A stretch of 64,000 nt of DNA from Vannielia sp. (GTDB lineage Bacteria > Pseudomonadota > Alphaproteobacteria > Rhodobacterales > Rhodobacteraceae), in assembly GCF_029212645.1 (NCBI RefSeq), contig NZ_JARGND010000002.1, positions 58,292-122,291 of the forward strand. The letters are read 5' to 3'. Under the pieces are notes generated by a model that saw only the letters and a program-made list of their open reading frames with translations, was not told the DNA's origin and did not search any database. Made by a program: the position numbers and the translations under genes. How positions within the stretch are numbered: the first letter of the stretch is position 1; each line of letters opens with the position of its first letter. Positions 33,652 through 43,658 of the stretch are shown here, piece after piece.

Positions 33652-34239
33652 ATGTTCCCCAAAATGATCACCCGCCGTGGCCTTCTGGCCGGCACGGCAG
33701 CCTTGACAGCAAGCGCTGCCGCCAGCCCGCTTCTGGCCGAAACACTTGATCCCAATTCGGTTCGCAGCCAGGATTCGGTGCGCCGCAATACCTCGTCCTT
33801 CGAAAGCCAGGATTGGCGCGACCATTTTGACACTCTCGGCAAGGCGACCATCGTTTGCGACACGGTCAGCCGCGCGCTGCATTTCTGGTCGGGCGATGGC
33901 AGCACCTACAAGGTTTATCCCACCTCGGTGCCGCTGACCGACGAGATGAAGCGCACCGGCTACACCAAGATCGTGCGCAAGCGCGTTGGCCCGGACTGGA
34001 CGCCAACCGCCTCGATGAAGAAGCGTGACCCGAACCTGCACTACATGCCTCCGGGGCCGGATAACCCGCTTGGCACCCACGCGATGTACCTGAGCTGGCC
34101 CGCCTACCTGATCCACGGCACTCACGACACACGCAAAATTGGCCGCCGCTCCTCGTCGGGCTGCATTGGCACCTATAACGAGCTGATCGCGGAGCTGTTC
34201 GAGCTGACGCCGGTTGGCACGCAGGTGCGCGTCATCTGA
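33652..34239 (+). CDS. L,D-transpeptidase (YkuD family)
   Basis: A 195-residue protein with a twin-arginine-like N-terminus (ITRRGLLAGTAALTASAAAS). The YkuD catalytic segment HGTHDTRKIGRRSSSGCIG has the His and nucleophilic Cys; the usual Arg after Cys-Ile is Gly here. PPGPDNPLGTHAMYLSW precedes it and is typical. It crosslinks peptidoglycan 3-3 or attaches proteins to the wall. Next to the SleB-type hydrolase, it suggests a small wall-remodelling pair. Confidence 0.87.
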   Translation: MFPKMITRRGLLAGTAALTASAAASPLLAETLDPNSVRSQDSVRRNTSSFESQDWRDHFDTLGKATIVCDTVSRALHFWSGDGSTYKVYPTSVPLTDEMKRTGYTKIVRKRVGPDWTPTASMKKRDPNLHYMPPGPDNPLGTHAMYLSWPAYLIHGTHDTRKIGRRSSSGCIGTYNELIAELFELTPVGTQVRVI

Positions 34240-34279
34240 GTGATTGATCTCCCCTTTGGGCCGTGACAAGAGGCGAGGC

Positions 34280-35140
34280 ATGGATGAAACCAGCCTCGCC
34301 TTTTCTTCTTTGGAGGACCGCGCCCAAGCGATGGGCGCAAGGGATCGGATCGCCCTGAGAGACTATGTTTGCGAGGTCGAGATCGGGGCATACCACGAGG
34401 AACGCGGCCAGCAGCAGCGGCTGAAGTTTGACGTGGTGGTCGAGGTCGTCCTCGGAGAGGCGCCGCTGGACGACGATGTTGACCGGATCGTCAGCTATGA
34501 CACGCTTGTTGATGCGATTGACGGTGCCTTGAAGGCCGAGCGCCTTGAGTTGCTGGAAACGCTGGCCGAGCGGGTGGCGGCAACGGTTTTGAAAGAGCCG
34601 AGGGCTGCGCGGGTTTTCATCCGGATCCAAAAGCTTGATCGCGGCGATTACACCCTGGGCGTTGAGATCGTGCGCGGCCGGGGTGAAACGCGGGCCGAGT
34701 TGGCGCATGACCTAAAGCGCCCTGTTGTGGTGTTTGTCAGCAGCGCCGCCCTGGGCGATGCCCGGCTTGGCGGGTGGCTGGAACAATGTGCCGTGGCGGG
34801 GCAGCCTGTGATACTGGCCCCCGATGCCGCAGAGCGGCCAGAGGCGTTGGGCGAGCAGGCTTCGGCGCGGGTTGCCTTGCTTTCGATGGAGCAAAACGCC
34901 TGGGTTTTGGCGGGGCGCGATGCGCGCTGTGTGGTGGCCGGATCGCGCAGCGAGCTGAGTTGGTGCATCGCTCGGGGCAATCTGGCGGTATGGGCCCCTT
35001 CAAAAATGGTGCTCGCGGGCGTAGATGTGCCTTCGGGCGGGGCCGAAGACCTTGCCCGCTGGTTTGCCGCCCGCGTCAATGCCTCGCAGTTTCTGGCGCT
35101 GGGTGGGAACAGTCCCGACAGGCTGGAGCTTGCCCCATGA
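34280..35140 (+). CDS. folB: Dihydroneopterin aldolase with extra C-terminal domain
   Basis: I chose the ATG at 34280 (MDETSLAFSSLEDRAQAMG). The first about 145 of 286 residues are a FolB/FolX tunnel-fold domain: DRIALRDYVCEVEIGAYHEE, QQQRLKFDVVVEVVLGEAP, VSYDTLVDAI, LETLAERVAATVL. It aldol-cleaves dihydroneopterin in folate synthesis. About 130 further residues (from VVVFVSSAALGDARLGGWLE) form a second alpha/beta domain that I do not recognise. FolB is normally about 120 residues, so this is a fusion. It overlaps folP by four bases. Confidence 0.85.
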   Translation: MDETSLAFSSLEDRAQAMGARDRIALRDYVCEVEIGAYHEERGQQQRLKFDVVVEVVLGEAPLDDDVDRIVSYDTLVDAIDGALKAERLELLETLAERVAATVLKEPRAARVFIRIQKLDRGDYTLGVEIVRGRGETRAELAHDLKRPVVVFVSSAALGDARLGGWLEQCAVAGQPVILAPDAAERPEALGEQASARVALLSMEQNAWVLAGRDARCVVAGSRSELSWCIARGNLAVWAPSKMVLAGVDVPSGGAEDLARWFAARVNASQFLALGGNSPDRLELAP

Positions 35141-36153
35141 TGGCCGCGCCGCACCGCTATATCCGCCCCCTCGTGATGGTCGACCCCGCCCGCCCGGAGG
35201 GCGCGCTGACGCTCGCAAATGGCTGGGGGCGGTTCACCCACGTTGAAGTGCTGGCGCGCAACGCGGCCCCAACGGTGCAGCCTGTGACTGCCCTCACCGA
35301 GGCCGAGCGCCACGCCCTTACCGCGCCGCGCAAGGATGTGGCGGGCCTGTCCATGGATCGCCCGCGCATCATGGCGATCCTCAACGTCACACCCGATAGC
35401 TTTTCTGACGGGGGGCGGTTTGATGGGCCGGAGGCGGCGGTTGCCGAGGCGCGGCGCATGGCGCGGGTGTCGGACATGCTCGACATCGGTGGCGAAAGCA
35501 CGCGCCCCGGCGCCGCAGAGGTGCCGGTGGCCGAAGAGATTGCCCGCACCTGCCCGGTGATTGCCGCGCTGCGGCGTGAAGGGGTGAGCACGCCCATCTC
35601 GGTTGATACCCGCAAGGCCGCCGTGGCCGAAGCTGCGCTGGCGGCGGGGGCGGATATGGTCAACGATGTGTCCGCCATGCGCTATGATCCCAAGATCGCC
35701 CAGATCACCGCAAAGGCCAATGCACCGATCTGCCTGATGCACAGCCAAGGCACGCCCGACACCATGCAGCACAACCCGCGCTACCAGGATGTGGTGCTCG
35801 ATGTGTATGACCACCTTGCCAACCAGATCGCCGCCGCCGAGGCCGCCGGGATTGATCGCGGGCGGATCATTGCCGATCCCGGAATCGGCTTTGGCAAGAC
35901 GGTGGAGCACAACCTCGCCTTGCTGGCCCGCCTTTCCCTGTTTCATTCATTGGGGTGCCCGGTGCTGCTTGGGGTGTCGCGCAAGCGGTTCATCGGCACC
36001 ATCGGCGAAGCTGACACCGCGTCAGACCGAATGCCAGGCTCACTGGCCCTCGCGGTGCTTGCCGCGCGGGAGGGGGTGCAGCTATTACGGGTGCATGACG
36101 CAGATGAAACGCGCCAGGGGCTAAGCCTTGCCATGGCGCAGTGGGGTCTTTGA
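35137..36153 (+). CDS. folP: Dihydropteroate synthase
   Basis: Condenses p-aminobenzoate with hydroxymethyl-dihydropterin pyrophosphate. Start at 35137 ([16 protein letters not shown]), 338 residues. The TIM-barrel signatures are present: [49 protein letters not shown]-like [15 protein letters not shown] and [12 protein letters not shown]. About 70 N-terminal residues precede the first signature, longer than in E. coli. Overlaps folB (ATGA) and is followed 10 bp later by glmM. Confidence 0.95.
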   Translation: MMAAPHRYIRPLVMVDPARPEGALTLANGWGRFTHVEVLARNAAPTVQPVTALTEAERHALTAPRKDVAGLSMDRPRIMAILNVTPDSFSDGGRFDGPEAAVAEARRMARVSDMLDIGGESTRPGAAEVPVAEEIARTCPVIAALRREGVSTPISVDTRKAAVAEAALAAGADMVNDVSAMRYDPKIAQITAKANAPICLMHSQGTPDTMQHNPRYQDVVLDVYDHLANQIAAAEAAGIDRGRIIADPGIGFGKTVEHNLALLARLSLFHSLGCPVLLGVSRKRFIGTIGEADTASDRMPGSLALAVLAAREGVQLLRVHDADETRQGLSLAMAQWGL

Positions 36154-36163
36154 GGGGGCAGCA

Positions 36164-37516
36164 ATGGGCAGAACATTATTTGGCACCGATGGGGTGCGCG
36201 GGCGGGCCAATACAGCCCCGATGACCGCCGAAATGGCGCTAAAGCTGGGGGCCGCCGCCGGGCGCTACTTCCGCCGCGATGGCTCAAACGGGCACCGCGT
36301 GGTGATCGGCAAGGACACCCGCCTTTCTGGCTATATGTTCGAGAATGCGCTGACCGCAGGGTTGACCAGCACCGGCATGAACGTGCTGCTGCTTGGTCCG
36401 GTGCCCACGCCAGCGGTGGGATACCTCACCTCGTCGATGCGGGCCGATCTGGGCATCATGATTTCGGCCTCTCATAACCCGCATTACGACAACGGGATCA
36501 AGTTTTTCGGGCCCGACGGCTTCAAGCTTTCTGACGAGGCCGAGGAGGAGATCGAAGCGCTGGTTGCGGCGGGGGTTGAGCCTGCTTCGGCAGAAAACAT
36601 CGGCCGCGCCAAGCGGATCGACGATGGCCGCTTCCGCTATGTTGAGCGGGCCAAGGCGAGCTTTCCGCAGGGCGCGCGGCTCAACGGGCTGAAGGTGGTG
36701 GTCGATTGCGCCAATGGCGCTGCCTATAAAACCGCGCCCGAAGTCCTGTGGGAGCTGGGCGCCGAGGTGATCCCGCTGGGGGTGTCGCCAAACGGGTATA
36801 ATATCAACGAGAAATGCGGCTCCACCTCACCGCAAACCGCCGCAGATGCGGTGGTGGCCCACGGGGCCGATGTGGGCATTTGCCTTGATGGTGACGCCGA
36901 TCGCGTGATGATCATCGACGAAAACGGCGCAATCGCCGATGGCGATCAACTGATGGCGCTGATGGCCGCACGCTGGGGCGACTTGGGCATTCTGAAGGGC
37001 GGGTCGCTGGTTGCCACGGTCATGAGCAACCTTGGCCTTGAGCGCTTCCTTGAAGGCCAGGGTTTGCGGCTGGAGCGCACCCCGGTGGGCGACCGTTACG
37101 TTGTGGAACGGATGCGCGAGGGGGGCTTCAACCTTGGCGGCGAGCAATCGGGCCATATCGTGATGACCGATTATGCCACCACGGGTGATGGGCTGCTGGC
37201 GGGCATCCAGTTTCTGGCGGCGATGGTCGGCACCGGGCAGCCTGCCAGCGCGCTGACCCGCAGCTTTGATCCGGTGCCGCAGATGCTGAAAAACGTGCGC
37301 TACGCGGTGGGCCAAGACCCGCTTTCGCTGACGCAGGTGAAGGAAAAGCTGGCCGCGGCAGAGGCCGATCTGGCGGGCAAAGGGCGGCTTTTGATCCGCA
37401 AAAGCGGCACCGAGCCGTTGATCCGCGTGATGGCCGAATGCGAGGACGAAGGCCTGCTTGCGCAAACGGTGGATGGCATCGTTGCCGAGGTTGAGGCGGC
37501 TTTGCAGGCAACGTGA
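36164..37516 (+). CDS. glmM: Phosphoglucosamine mutase
   Basis: Interconverts glucosamine-6-P and glucosamine-1-P for UDP-GlcNAc. Start at 36164 gives 450 residues beginning [17 protein letters not shown]. The phosphoserine loop [16 protein letters not shown] has Ser103. The metal loop [15 protein letters not shown], the sugar loop [10 protein letters not shown] and the phosphate loop [13 protein letters not shown] are all intact. The folP-glmM order is common in proteobacteria. Confidence 0.97.
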   Translation: MGRTLFGTDGVRGRANTAPMTAEMALKLGAAAGRYFRRDGSNGHRVVIGKDTRLSGYMFENALTAGLTSTGMNVLLLGPVPTPAVGYLTSSMRADLGIMISASHNPHYDNGIKFFGPDGFKLSDEAEEEIEALVAAGVEPASAENIGRAKRIDDGRFRYVERAKASFPQGARLNGLKVVVDCANGAAYKTAPEVLWELGAEVIPLGVSPNGYNINEKCGSTSPQTAADAVVAHGADVGICLDGDADRVMIIDENGAIADGDQLMALMAARWGDLGILKGGSLVATVMSNLGLERFLEGQGLRLERTPVGDRYVVERMREGGFNLGGEQSGHIVMTDYATTGDGLLAGIQFLAAMVGTGQPASALTRSFDPVPQMLKNVRYAVGQDPLSLTQVKEKLAAAEADLAGKGRLLIRKSGTEPLIRVMAECEDEGLLAQTVDGIVAEVEAALQAT

Positions 37517-37517
37517 G

Positions 37518-38432
37518 TCAGCTGCGGGTGAAGAGCCTGCGCAGCGCGCCCCACTGGCTCAGGAACACGCCTGCGAGGATCAGCGCCATGCTATAAAACA
37601 GGCTTGGCGGCAGCGTCTCGTTCAGGACCGCCCAGCCGAACAGGATTGAGACCAGCGGCACCAGGTAGTTGGTCAGGCTCATGAAAACCGGCCCCGCCGA
37701 GCGCACCACGAGGATGCGCAGCAGGTTCGCCGCTGCGGTGGGCACAAGGCCAAGCAACGCAAGGGCCGCGAGCCCCTTGGCGCCGGGATATTCCGGTGCG
37801 CCATGGGTGACGGCGGCAATCGGGATCACGAAAAACGCACCGATCGCAACCACCGCAAAGGTGAGGCCAACCGGGTCAATCGGCGGGAGGCGGCGCATCA
37901 TGATCGACGACACACCATAGCACCCCGCCGCCGCAAGGCAGGCCAACCGCCCCCAGCCCTCAAGCGGATCCCCGGTGGAGGCCAGCGCGGCGGGGCCGAT
38001 CAACACCGCGACTCCGATGAAGCCCAGAATAAAGCCCACAACGCGCCGCCACGTCATCCGCTCGCCGGGGATGAACAGATGCGCCAGCGGCAGGATGAAC
38101 AGCGTCACCGTGGCCATGGACACCCCGGCAAAGGCCGAGGGCACAAACTGCTGGCCCCAACTCAAGCACATGAACGGCACGGCGGAAGATAGAAGCGCGA
38201 CGATCACCAGCTTCGGCCAATCGGTTTGATCGGTGGTGAACATCCGCCCGCCACGCAGCCGCCAGACCACGCCGGTGAGCAGCGCGGCAAAGCCGATGCG
38301 TGCCGAGGCAACCCAAAAGGGCGGCGTGGTTTCAAGCGCAATGCTCTGCACCATGAACGTGCCGCCCCAGACAAGGCCGAGGGTGGCGATCATCGCCCAA
38401 CTGCGGGCCGTAATCTCGGGGGTGGTCTGCAT
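37518..38432 (-). CDS. EamA/DMT family transporter
   Basis: I chose the start at 38432 (MQTTPEITARSWAMIATLG), 304 residues. About ten hydrophobic helices form two EamA repeats: LGLVWGGTFMVQSIAL and LSSAVPFMCLSWGQQF in the first, GFILGFIGVAVLIGPAALA and YLVPLVSILFGWAVLNETLP in the second. The N-E-T-L-P motif is typical. Substrate unknown; such proteins usually export amino acids or metabolites. It is convergent with glmM, 1 bp apart. Confidence 0.88.
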   Translation of the reverse strand: MQTTPEITARSWAMIATLGLVWGGTFMVQSIALETTPPFWVASARIGFAALLTGVVWRLRGGRMFTTDQTDWPKLVIVALLSSAVPFMCLSWGQQFVPSAFAGVSMATVTLFILPLAHLFIPGERMTWRRVVGFILGFIGVAVLIGPAALASTGDPLEGWGRLACLAAAGCYGVSSIMMRRLPPIDPVGLTFAVVAIGAFFVIPIAAVTHGAPEYPGAKGLAALALLGLVPTAAANLLRILVVRSAGPVFMSLTNYLVPLVSILFGWAVLNETLPPSLFYSMALILAGVFLSQWGALRRLFTRS

Positions 38433-38798
38433 GGGGCCTCTTGATGCGGGTGGGGAAGGGTGGGACAGCCTTAGCTGGCTTCGCGCTGCCGCGAAAGTGG
38501 GCAGTTTGCTGCAAGTCAGGGGGGGGTTGATCAAAGGCTATGCTGCGACGCGGCCCGCCCTTCGCCGCAATGCAGCGAGGCGCAGGCTGAGGAGAGGAAG
38601 GAGCATATACAACGAGGGGAGCCATCGCATGGGCGCTACGAGGTCAGCCTTTGCAGACGTTCCTCAGGATAGCACCGGGAATGGTGGAGGGCCTCACGCA
38701 ACAGCGTATGCCCCATTCATGTCTAGGCCCGACACGCGCATTTGGTCTGCAGCGACGGTGTTTGCGTTAGTGCAGGTGTTTGGCGGTCATTCAAGATG
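38433..38798. other. Gene-free stretch
   Basis: About 366 bases between the DMT transporter start and the acetyltransferase end. Open frames are present but have no motif or ribosome site. I see nothing definite; the transporter promoter should lie within the first 100 bases on the minus strand. Confidence 0.45.
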
Positions 38799-39422
38799 TC
38801 AGGTTGCGGCCAAGGCAATCGCCAGCATGACGATAATACCCCACAATATTTGTGGTTCGCGCAATGCCCGATGAACCCAGCTGGGGCGGTTTTCCGGCAT
38901 TTCCTCAGGAGACACATAGGGCCAAGCGGGCTGATCTGGCCCGGCTCTAAAGACCTCGCAAAGTTTCATCATGCCCGCAGCCTCAAAGAAAGCCTCGCGG
39001 TCGTCTTCAAGCATCCATGCCGTCGCGTGCAGGTTTTGCGCGTCCAGAATCTTGACCCGGTGTTCGCACCATTCGATCAGCGCGCGGCCAACTCCCTTTC
39101 TGCGGTGGGGCGCAAAGACGTGGATGTCGAATATCTCTAGCCCGCTGCCGCCTAGACTGGATTGCACCAGTATGACGTAGCCGGCGAACTCACCGTCGTG
39201 GAATGCCGCCTGAATTGTGCCGGCGGCGTTTCTGTCGCGCCCTTCAGGCGTGGTGAAGCATGAGGCGATGTATTTTCCGTGAAAAAATTCGAAGGTGTTG
39301 GCTGGAAACGCGAACGGCAGCTTTGCCACGTGCCGGTCGCAGGTTTCGCGGCAGGCGGCTTCGATGGCCGGGCGCTCGCGCGGCGTGGCGACGCGCAGCT
39401 CTATCTTTGGAAACTCGTTCAT
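38799..39422 (-). CDS. GNAT acetyltransferase with C-terminal membrane anchor
   Basis: From the ATG at 39422 (MNEFPKIELRVATPRERPA) there are 207 residues. The acetyl-CoA-binding segment EIFDIHVFAPHRRKGVGRAL carries the GNAT motif A (R-R-K-G-V-G), followed by HATAWMLEDDREAFFEAAGM. The last 20 residues (ILWGIIVMLAIALAAT) are hydrophobic and preceded by a positive patch, suggesting tail anchoring in the membrane, which is rare for GNATs. Substrate unknown. It follows the ilvC terminator. Confidence 0.78.
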   Translation of the reverse strand: MNEFPKIELRVATPRERPAIEAACRETCDRHVAKLPFAFPANTFEFFHGKYIASCFTTPEGRDRNAAGTIQAAFHDGEFAGYVILVQSSLGGSGLEIFDIHVFAPHRRKGVGRALIEWCEHRVKILDAQNLHATAWMLEDDREAFFEAAGMMKLCEVFRAGPDQPAWPYVSPEEMPENRPSWVHRALREPQILWGIIVMLAIALAAT

Positions 39423-39440
39423 GACACCAGACAGCAAGAC

Positions 39441-39464
39441 AGCCCCGGCGCTTCTGCCGGGGCT
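39441..39464 (-). terminator. Terminator downstream of ilvC
   Basis: AGCCCCGGC pairs with GCCGGGGCT, a 9-bp stem with a 6-base loop, 11 bp past the ilvC stop on the minus strand. The following sequence GTCTTGCTGTCT is only moderately T-rich. Confidence 0.65.
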
Positions 39465-39475
39465 ATCCTTATAAA

Positions 39476-40607
<1,132 letters not shown>

Positions 40608-40632
40608 GAATGGGCTAACGGGCGGAAATATC

Positions 40633-41088
40633 ATGCTTGACGATCACGACAGGCGCATCCTGCGGCACCTTCAGGCCGAACCAACCCTGAGAGCCGCCGA
40701 ACTGGCCGAGCGCGTGGGCCTGTCGCCGCAAAAGGCGTGGCGGCGGGTTGAGCGCATGGAGCGCGAAGGCGTGATCCGGGGCCAGGAGGCGGTGATTGAT
40801 TGGGAGCGGCTTGGCTTTGCGGTGAGGGTTTCACTGAGATTCACGCTCGACAAAACCCTACCACGCGCCTTCGATGAATTCCTTAACGCCGCGCGCGAGC
40901 TGCGCGAAGTGACCGAAATTCAAACCTTCCTTGGCCGCGTTGACGTGCGCCTTGAGGTGATCGCGCGGGATATGAGCCACTGGGCGCAGATCTATCGCGA
41001 CAAGATCATCGCGCTGCCCCATATCGCCGAAATCGAAGCGCTGATGCATGTGAGCCGGATCAAGACTGAAGAGGCGCTGCCGGTATGA
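40633..41088 (+). CDS. Lrp/AsnC family transcriptional regulator (first of pair)
   Basis: A 151-residue regulator. An N-terminal winged helix (LDDHDRRILRHLQAEPTLRA, then LAERVGLSPQKAWRRVERME) is followed by a RAM/ACT-type effector domain (VTEIQTFLGRVDVRLEVIAR, HIAEIEALMHVSRIKTEEAL). Start at 40633 removes a non-conserved leader. It overlaps the next Lrp gene by four bases and diverges from ilvC. It probably senses an amino acid. Confidence 0.88.
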   Translation: MLDDHDRRILRHLQAEPTLRAAELAERVGLSPQKAWRRVERMEREGVIRGQEAVIDWERLGFAVRVSLRFTLDKTLPRAFDEFLNAARELREVTEIQTFLGRVDVRLEVIARDMSHWAQIYRDKIIALPHIAEIEALMHVSRIKTEEALPV

Positions 41089-41543
41089 CCCTCGCCCTGG
41101 ATGACATTGATTGGAAAATTCTGGCGGCCTTGCAGGCGGATGGTCGGCAAAGTGCCGGGGCCGTCGGGCGCAAGCTGGGCCTGTCGCAGCCGGCAGCGTG
41201 GCGGCGGATCAAGCGGCTGACAGAGGCCGGGGCCATTTCGGGGCGGCGGTTAAGGTTGGATGCCGAGAAGCTGGGCTTTGGCGTGACGGTGTTTCTGGGG
41301 GTCAAACTGGCCACCAAGGCGCTGGTCTCGCTGGAGGTGTTCGAGCGGGCGGTCAGCGCTATCCCCGAGGTGCAATCGGTGGAATATGTGCTTGGGCTTT
41401 ACGATTATCGCCTGCGTGTGACCGCGCGCGATCTGGCCGATTTTGAGCGCGTTTTGCGGCGGCGGGTGATGGCGCTGCCGGGGGTTGGCAACGTGGAAGC
41501 CAACGTGCTGTTGACCGAGGAGAGACGGCCCGGACCGCTTTGA
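41085..41543 (+). CDS. Lrp/AsnC family transcriptional regulator (second of pair)
   Basis: A 152-residue paralogue of the preceding gene: LDDIDWKILAALQADGRQSA, KLGLSQPAAWRRIKRLTEAG, then effector domain YVLGLYDYRLRVTARDLADF. The recognition helices share PxAWRRxxR. The ATGA overlap implies co-translation, so mixed oligomers of the two are possible; that is inference. Confidence 0.88.
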   Translation: MTLALDDIDWKILAALQADGRQSAGAVGRKLGLSQPAAWRRIKRLTEAGAISGRRLRLDAEKLGFGVTVFLGVKLATKALVSLEVFERAVSAIPEVQSVEYVLGLYDYRLRVTARDLADFERVLRRRVMALPGVGNVEANVLLTEERRPGPL

Positions 41544-41632
41544 AAATAAGGGTCGATGCGGCATTTGGCGGCCTTGTTCGCAGCGCCTGAAATCCCCATA
41601 TATTTAGGGAGTATCAAGTGTTGGAGGGCTTC

Positions 41633-42457
41633 ATGAAGGCTATTCTCGTCGCAACCGATCTATCCCCGCGTTCCGACCTTGCGCTGCACTGCGGTTACGC
41701 CCTTGCTGAGGCCAGTGGAGCGCGGCTTGTGATCTGTTCGGTGGTTGACGATGACCTGCCCGGCAGCCTTGCCACCAAGATGGCTGCGGAAGCGAAAGCC
41801 GGGCTGGACGAGGTGTGCAAGTCCATTTCCAGCTATAGCGCTGAGGTGATCGTAGAGGTGGGGGAACCCGTTGCCACCGTTCTGGCCCGCGCTGACCGGG
41901 TTAAGGCCGATCTCGTTGTGCTTGGCCAGCACCGTGAGCGGCCGATCTGGGATATTTTCCACGGCACGACGATGGAGCGCATTGTGCGGGCCACCGAAAT
42001 TCCGGTGCTTCTGGTGCGGGACCCTACGGAAAATGGCTATGAGCGTGTGCTCTGCGGTGTTGATCTGTCGCCCGCCTGCGCCGCTGCCGCCCGCAAGGCG
42101 CGCCAGATCGCCCCCAAGGCGGAAATGGCGGCCTTCCACGCCGTTCATGTGCCTTATCAAGGCCTTACTCGGGTGCCGGGCGGAGGCCCCAAGGCGCTGG
42201 TGCCCTTCGTAAAAGATGCGGAAACCTCGCTTGAGGCCTGGTGGTCTGAGGCAGACCTTCCCGAGGGCCTGGTGAAGCCGATGCCCGTGGTGGGCGGGCT
42301 GACCGCCAGCTTTGGGCAGGAAATCAACCGCTTCAAGCCCGATCTGATCGCCATCGGTGCCCATGGCCGAGCGGCATTTGTGCCGTCACTTTTGGGGCAT
42401 TTCACCGAAAGCGTCATCCGCAATCCGCCCTGCGATGTGATCGTTGTGCGGCGCTGA
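41633..42457 (+). CDS. Universal stress protein with two Usp domains
   Basis: I chose the ATG at 41633, which has GGAGGG just upstream; 274 residues. Two tandem UspA domains: first KAILVATDLSPRSDLALHCG to IPVLLVRD, second [20 protein letters not shown] to CDVIVVRR. The nucleotide loop is normal in domain 2 (GAHGRAAFVPSLLGHFTESV). Domain 1 reads GQHRERPIWDIFHGTTMERI and has lost the second Gly of the G-2x-G-9x-G pattern, so it may not bind ATP. Probably cytosolic stress response. Confidence 0.85.
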   Translation: MKAILVATDLSPRSDLALHCGYALAEASGARLVICSVVDDDLPGSLATKMAAEAKAGLDEVCKSISSYSAEVIVEVGEPVATVLARADRVKADLVVLGQHRERPIWDIFHGTTMERIVRATEIPVLLVRDPTENGYERVLCGVDLSPACAAAARKARQIAPKAEMAAFHAVHVPYQGLTRVPGGGPKALVPFVKDAETSLEAWWSEADLPEGLVKPMPVVGGLTASFGQEINRFKPDLIAIGAHGRAAFVPSLLGHFTESVIRNPPCDVIVVRR

Positions 42458-42530
42458 GCCGCGATCCGGGCTATTCCAAATGGCCGCAGCAGGGGCTAGG
42501 AAAGCCCAGTCAAAACCGGAGGATTGACCA

Positions 42531-43658
42531 ATGAGCGCATTGCGTGGAGATATCGACCCGGATGGGTTGCTGGAGTTCTCGGTGGTGTTTACGGACCGGT
42601 CCCTCAACCATATGAGCAAGGCATTTCAGGAGGTTATGCGCGATATCTCCGCAGGCCTGAAAGCCGCCTACAACGCACATGCGGTGGCCGTGGTGCCGGG
42701 CGGCGGCACCTATGCGATGGAAGCCGTCGCGCGCCAACTGGCCAGGGACGAAGCCGTCATGGTCATCCGCAATGGTTTTTTCTCCTACCGCTGGAGCCAG
42801 ATTTTTGCCGCGGGGAACATCCCCAGCGATGAGCATGTGATGAAGGCGCGGCGCGAGGGCAATGACCCTCAGGCACCGTTCTCTCCGGCCCCGATTGAAG
42901 AGGTCGTCGCCGCCATCAAATCAGAAGCCCCGGCGCTGGTTTTTGCCCCCCACGTTGAAACCGCGAGCGGGATGATCCTGCCGGATGAGTACATTGCGGC
43001 GCTGGCCGAGGCCGTGCACTCTGTGGGCGGTTTGCTGGTGCTGGATTGCATCGCATCGGGCTGCATTTGGGTAGATATGGAGGCGCTTGGCGTCGATGTG
43101 TTGATCTCGGCGCCGCAAAAGGGCTGGTCGGCGCCGCCTTCGGCTGGGTTGGTCATGCTCTCGGCGCGGGCCGAGGAGAAGGTGGCCGAGACCAAATCCG
43201 ATAGTTTTGCCTGCGATCTGGGCCGTTGGCTGGCGATCATGCAGAGCTATGAGGCGGGGGGCCATGCTTACCACGCGACCATGCCCACAGACAGCCTACG
43301 CGTGTTCCGCAATGCGCTGAAGGAAAGCCAGGAGATTGGCCTTGATGTCCTGAAAACCCGCCAGCAAGACCTGGGTGACAAAGCCCGCGCACTCTTGGCG
43401 CAAAAGGGCCTGAAAAGCGTTGCAGCGCAAGGGTTTGAGGCGCCGGGCGTGGTGGTTGTTTACACCGAAAACGCCGAGCTGCAGACCGGGCGGGCCTTTG
43501 CCGCCGAAGGGGTGCAAATTGCCGCCGGGGTGCCGCTGATGATCGACGAAGGGGCCAACTACAAGAGTTTCCGCATCGGTCTTTTTGGCCTTGATAAGCT
43601 GGCCGATGTTGATGCTACCGTAAGCCGCCTCGCCAAGGTGCTGGAGAAGGTGCTTTAG
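42531..43658 (+). CDS. Class V aminotransferase (alanine-glyoxylate aminotransferase-like)
   Basis: A 375-residue PLP enzyme. VVPGGGTYAMEAVARQL binds the cofactor phosphate, GGLLVLDCIASGCIWVDM holds the PLP-ring Asp (about 172), and SAPQKGWSAPPSAGLVML has the Schiff-base Lys197. The C-terminal domain contains RIGLFGLDKLADVDATV. The family uses alanine, serine or related donors with glyoxylate or pyruvate; the exact pair cannot be assigned. It is convergent with ubiH and overlaps it by four bases. Confidence 0.87.
   Translation: MSALRGDIDPDGLLEFSVVFTDRSLNHMSKAFQEVMRDISAGLKAAYNAHAVAVVPGGGTYAMEAVARQLARDEAVMVIRNGFFSYRWSQIFAAGNIPSDEHVMKARREGNDPQAPFSPAPIEEVVAAIKSEAPALVFAPHVETASGMILPDEYIAALAEAVHSVGGLLVLDCIASGCIWVDMEALGVDVLISAPQKGWSAPPSAGLVMLSARAEEKVAETKSDSFACDLGRWLAIMQSYEAGGHAYHATMPTDSLRVFRNALKESQEIGLDVLKTRQQDLGDKARALLAQKGLKSVAAQGFEAPGVVVVYTENAELQTGRAFAAEGVQIAAGVPLMIDEGANYKSFRIGLFGLDKLADVDATVSRLAKVLEKVL

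Noticed and set aside
34774-35136. N-terminal extension of folP covering the end of folB
   Set aside because: It is the out-of-frame shadow of folB; the DHPS family start and the ATGA overlap support 35137.
38433-38798. Small protein gene in the gap beside the DMT transporter
   Set aside because: Frames here are antisense shadows with no ribosome site or family resemblance.
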